DNA of 64,000 nt, from contig NC_091976.1 of assembly GCF_036711975.1 (NCBI RefSeq), positions 2,976,001 to 3,040,000 on the forward strand, in the 5' to 3' direction. Below are positions 62,645 through 64,000 of this stretch, in pieces; within the stretch, counting starts at the first letter, position 1, and the number at the start of each line of letters is the position of its first letter. The notes beneath the pieces were generated by a model. The model did no database searches. It was not told the DNA's origin and saw only the letters and a program-made list of their open reading frames with translations. This DNA comes from Onthophagus taurus. Lineage: Eukaryota > Arthropoda > Insecta > Coleoptera > Scarabaeidae. The translations under genes and the position numbers were made by a program.

Positions 62645-62836
62645 ATGTTACAGTGTTCGCAATTGTCCGTTTACTTATGTTAGTAACCAAACAGTACATA
62701 ATCGGTAACTTACTAATATGGGAGTAGAAAAATATACTTAGTTCAAGTAAATACTAGAATTTTATTTATTTATAAAAAGAAAGAAACCACGCTAAAACTG
62801 AAATAAAAAACTATGGTATTTGAAATAAAAGTTTTA

Positions 62837-64000
62837 TTATTTGCAGTCTACACAAATGCTGAGGCGGTGCTCGGCGCATACGCTTTTTTTGCAATGTTCG
62901 CATTTGTTTCGCGCTTTACGGTTTTTTGCCCTGGGGCAGTAATCACAACGACCTAATGGCCCCTCAGCCCTTTGCAATACCTCTTCTTCGTCGCACTTTA
63001 ATATTTGGCGAATATTACTTCTTATTTCCCTCGGAAGTCGTCCATTATTCATCCTGCCTCTAAGATGTTCTTCTACCAGTGACATAGACAGTTGCTTTAG
63101 GAAGGCTGACCGTTGAACTGGTTTATCGGCATCCTCGTTCCATTTGTAAATGACATACGAGTTGATTCCTGCAATGTCCATCATTCCATAAAAGATTCTT
63201 AGTGGCCATCTACGAGTTTTTCTGGACACTGTCGTCGAATGACATAGCTGGTCGAATGTATCAACGCCACCTTTTGTTTCATTATAAAACATGATCATTT
63301 CTGGCTTTTTGGTGTGTTCATTTATATCTGGTTGGGTATGCATTGTTGATATTAGAATAACTGTTTTGTTCTTTTTTGGGACGTACGAAACCAGAGTGCT
63401 TTGGTCGTTATGTACAAACATACTCGATTGTACCGCTTTTCCTTTTGTTTCCACAAGCTGTTTTGGTATGTCTGGTTTGTTCTTTCTCAAGGTTCCCACC
63501 ATGGTTAGCTTGAGTTCTAATAATTTTTCCGCTACCTCTAATGAACTAAACCAATTATCCATTGTGCAGTTTCGGTTTGAGCCTTGAATTTCTTTCGTCA
63601 AGTTCAAAACATAATGTGTCGGAATGGAAAACGGTCCTTCCCTGACCTCTTTACCGATATAAGGCTTGGCCGAGCACATATAAAATGTTCTTGAATCACA
63701 CATGGTCACAAGTTTTAAACCGTATTTATCCGGCTTACTAGGGATATACATTTTAAAAGGACATCGTCCTCTAAATGCCAGTAAAGTTTCATCAATAGTT
63801 ACATATTCTGAGGGGCTGTAGTTTCTTCTACAACATCCCTCAAAAATATCCCATATCTCTCTGGTAGCAGCGAATTTGTCTTGTTTTTTCCTTTCTTCCC
63901 TTGTCGCTTTATTGTCAAACCGCAAACAATTGATCAGAAATTCAAATCGGTTTTTACACATTGTTGCTCTGAAAACCGGAGGTCCTAACTCTAATGAAAA
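62837..64000 (-). CDS. piggyBac transposase C, 5' part outside the window
   Basis: Uninterrupted for at least 388 codons from the right edge to the stop at 62837; an ATG at 63961 is internal, since the frame stays open to 64000. All three catalytic Asp motifs are there: V-T-I-D-E-T-L-L-A-F-R-G-R, C-T-M-D-N-W-F-S-S-L-E, K-G-G-V-D-T-F-D-Q-L. The C-terminal Cys-rich finger is G-R-C-D-Y-C-P-R-A-K-N-R, C-E-H-C-K-K-S-V-C-A-E-H, C-V-D-C. It is the best-preserved transposase here, and with its terminus and TTAA at 62177 it may belong to a functional element. It is related to the shorter transposase B. Confidence 0.9.
   Translation of the reverse strand, partial: FSLELGPPVFRATMCKNRFEFLINCLRFDNKATREERKKQDKFAATREIWDIFEGCCRRNYSPSEYVTIDETLLAFRGRCPFKMYIPSKPDKYGLKLVTMCDSRTFYMCSAKPYIGKEVREGPFSIPTHYVLNLTKEIQGSNRNCTMDNWFSSLEVAEKLLELKLTMVGTLRKNKPDIPKQLVETKGKAVQSSMFVHNDQSTLVSYVPKKNKTVILISTMHTQPDINEHTKKPEMIMFYNETKGGVDTFDQLCHSTTVSRKTRRWPLRIFYGMMDIAGINSYVIYKWNEDADKPVQRSAFLKQLSMSLVEEHLRGRMNNGRLPREIRSNIRQILKCDEEEVLQRAEGPLGRCDYCPRAKNRKARNKCEHCKKSVCAEHRLSICVDCK

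Larger units (their letters stand above)
62181..64000 (-). mobile_element. piggyBac element C, running off the window
   Basis: The left terminus CCCTAGAACCACAACGTGG at 62181 follows TTAA (62177-62180), as for piggyBac elements. The transposase gene on minus is open to the right edge; the 5' half and right terminus lie outside. Confidence 0.75.

Noticed and set aside
1-64000. CRISPR arrays, operons, bacterial regulatory sites
   Set aside because: None seen; sequence is eukaryotic with spliced genes and transposons.

Overview
The window is AT-rich eukaryotic DNA, almost certainly from an insect. Supporting evidence is GT-AG introns inside transposase genes, P-like, piggyBac, Harbinger, hAT, Mutator-like and mariner-type transposases of insect kinds, a CsRn1-clade Ty3/Gypsy retrotransposon primed by tRNA-Trp, and degraded exons that resemble insect odorant receptors. 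The order cannot be fixed from this sequence. No intact single-copy host gene is visible; nearly everything recognisable is transposon-derived and most copies are broken.

Layout. 1-2.35 kb: Harbinger-type element with a MADF accessory gene and two transposase pieces. 3.79-7.88 kb: head-to-head composite of a CAGGGTGTCCC-ended mariner-type (DUF4817) element. 7.9-8.35 kb: Tigger/pogo tail. 8.77-11.34 kb: TIR element carrying a transposase-like gene of an uncharacterised family (SDGCAGQNKN motif). 11.36-11.64 kb: MITE. 11.8-14.3 kb: Tc1 scrap and internally deleted Gypsy. 15.8-16.9 kb: non-autonomous element full of short ACTCTA/AGTGTA motifs. 17.8-20.7 kb: Gypsy integrase remnant and P-like element 1. 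20.8-22.9 kb: Penelope-like element (PLE) with 255-bp inverted arms, each carrying a hammerhead-like motif. 24.2-25.7 kb: P-like element 2. 26.6-27.2 kb: exact-period 300-bp tandem duplication. 27.9-29.6 kb: Mutator-like transposase. 29.8-33.4 kb: hAT joined to a second PLE and a DUF4817 fragment. 33.5-33.9 kb: Transib/RAG1-like scrap. 35.1-39.6 kb: piggyBac with TTAA target sites inserted in P-like element 3, beside another piggyBac fragment. 39.8-40.0 kb: 153-bp piggyBac-type MITE. 40.2-48.3 kb: receptor-like exons, DUF4817, Tigger, YqaJ nuclease, P-like element 4, Harbinger, an R2-like zinc finger, then one DUF4817 element nested in another.

49.5-54.45 kb holds the youngest insertion, a full-length CsRn1-clade Gypsy with near-identical LTRs, 4-5 bp target duplication, tRNA-Trp primer site, and a slippery A AAA AAC directly before the gag stop. 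55.77-60.67 kb is a hAT element with a perfect 8-bp target duplication (CTTTAGAC); its interior was replaced by two piggyBac genes, one joined in frame to the hAT dimerisation domain, and it was later hit by an LTR insertion now reduced to a solo LTR. 61-62.2 kb: THAP-like exon and receptor-like exons. 62.18 kb to the right edge: a third piggyBac with an open transposase frame running off the window.

The genes do not form a pathway; the window records successive insertions, deletions and nesting. The best candidates for something new are the TIR element at 8.77-11.34 kb, the PLE with inverted hammerhead arms and no visible GIY-YIG domain, and the piggyBac-to-hAT in-frame fusion.
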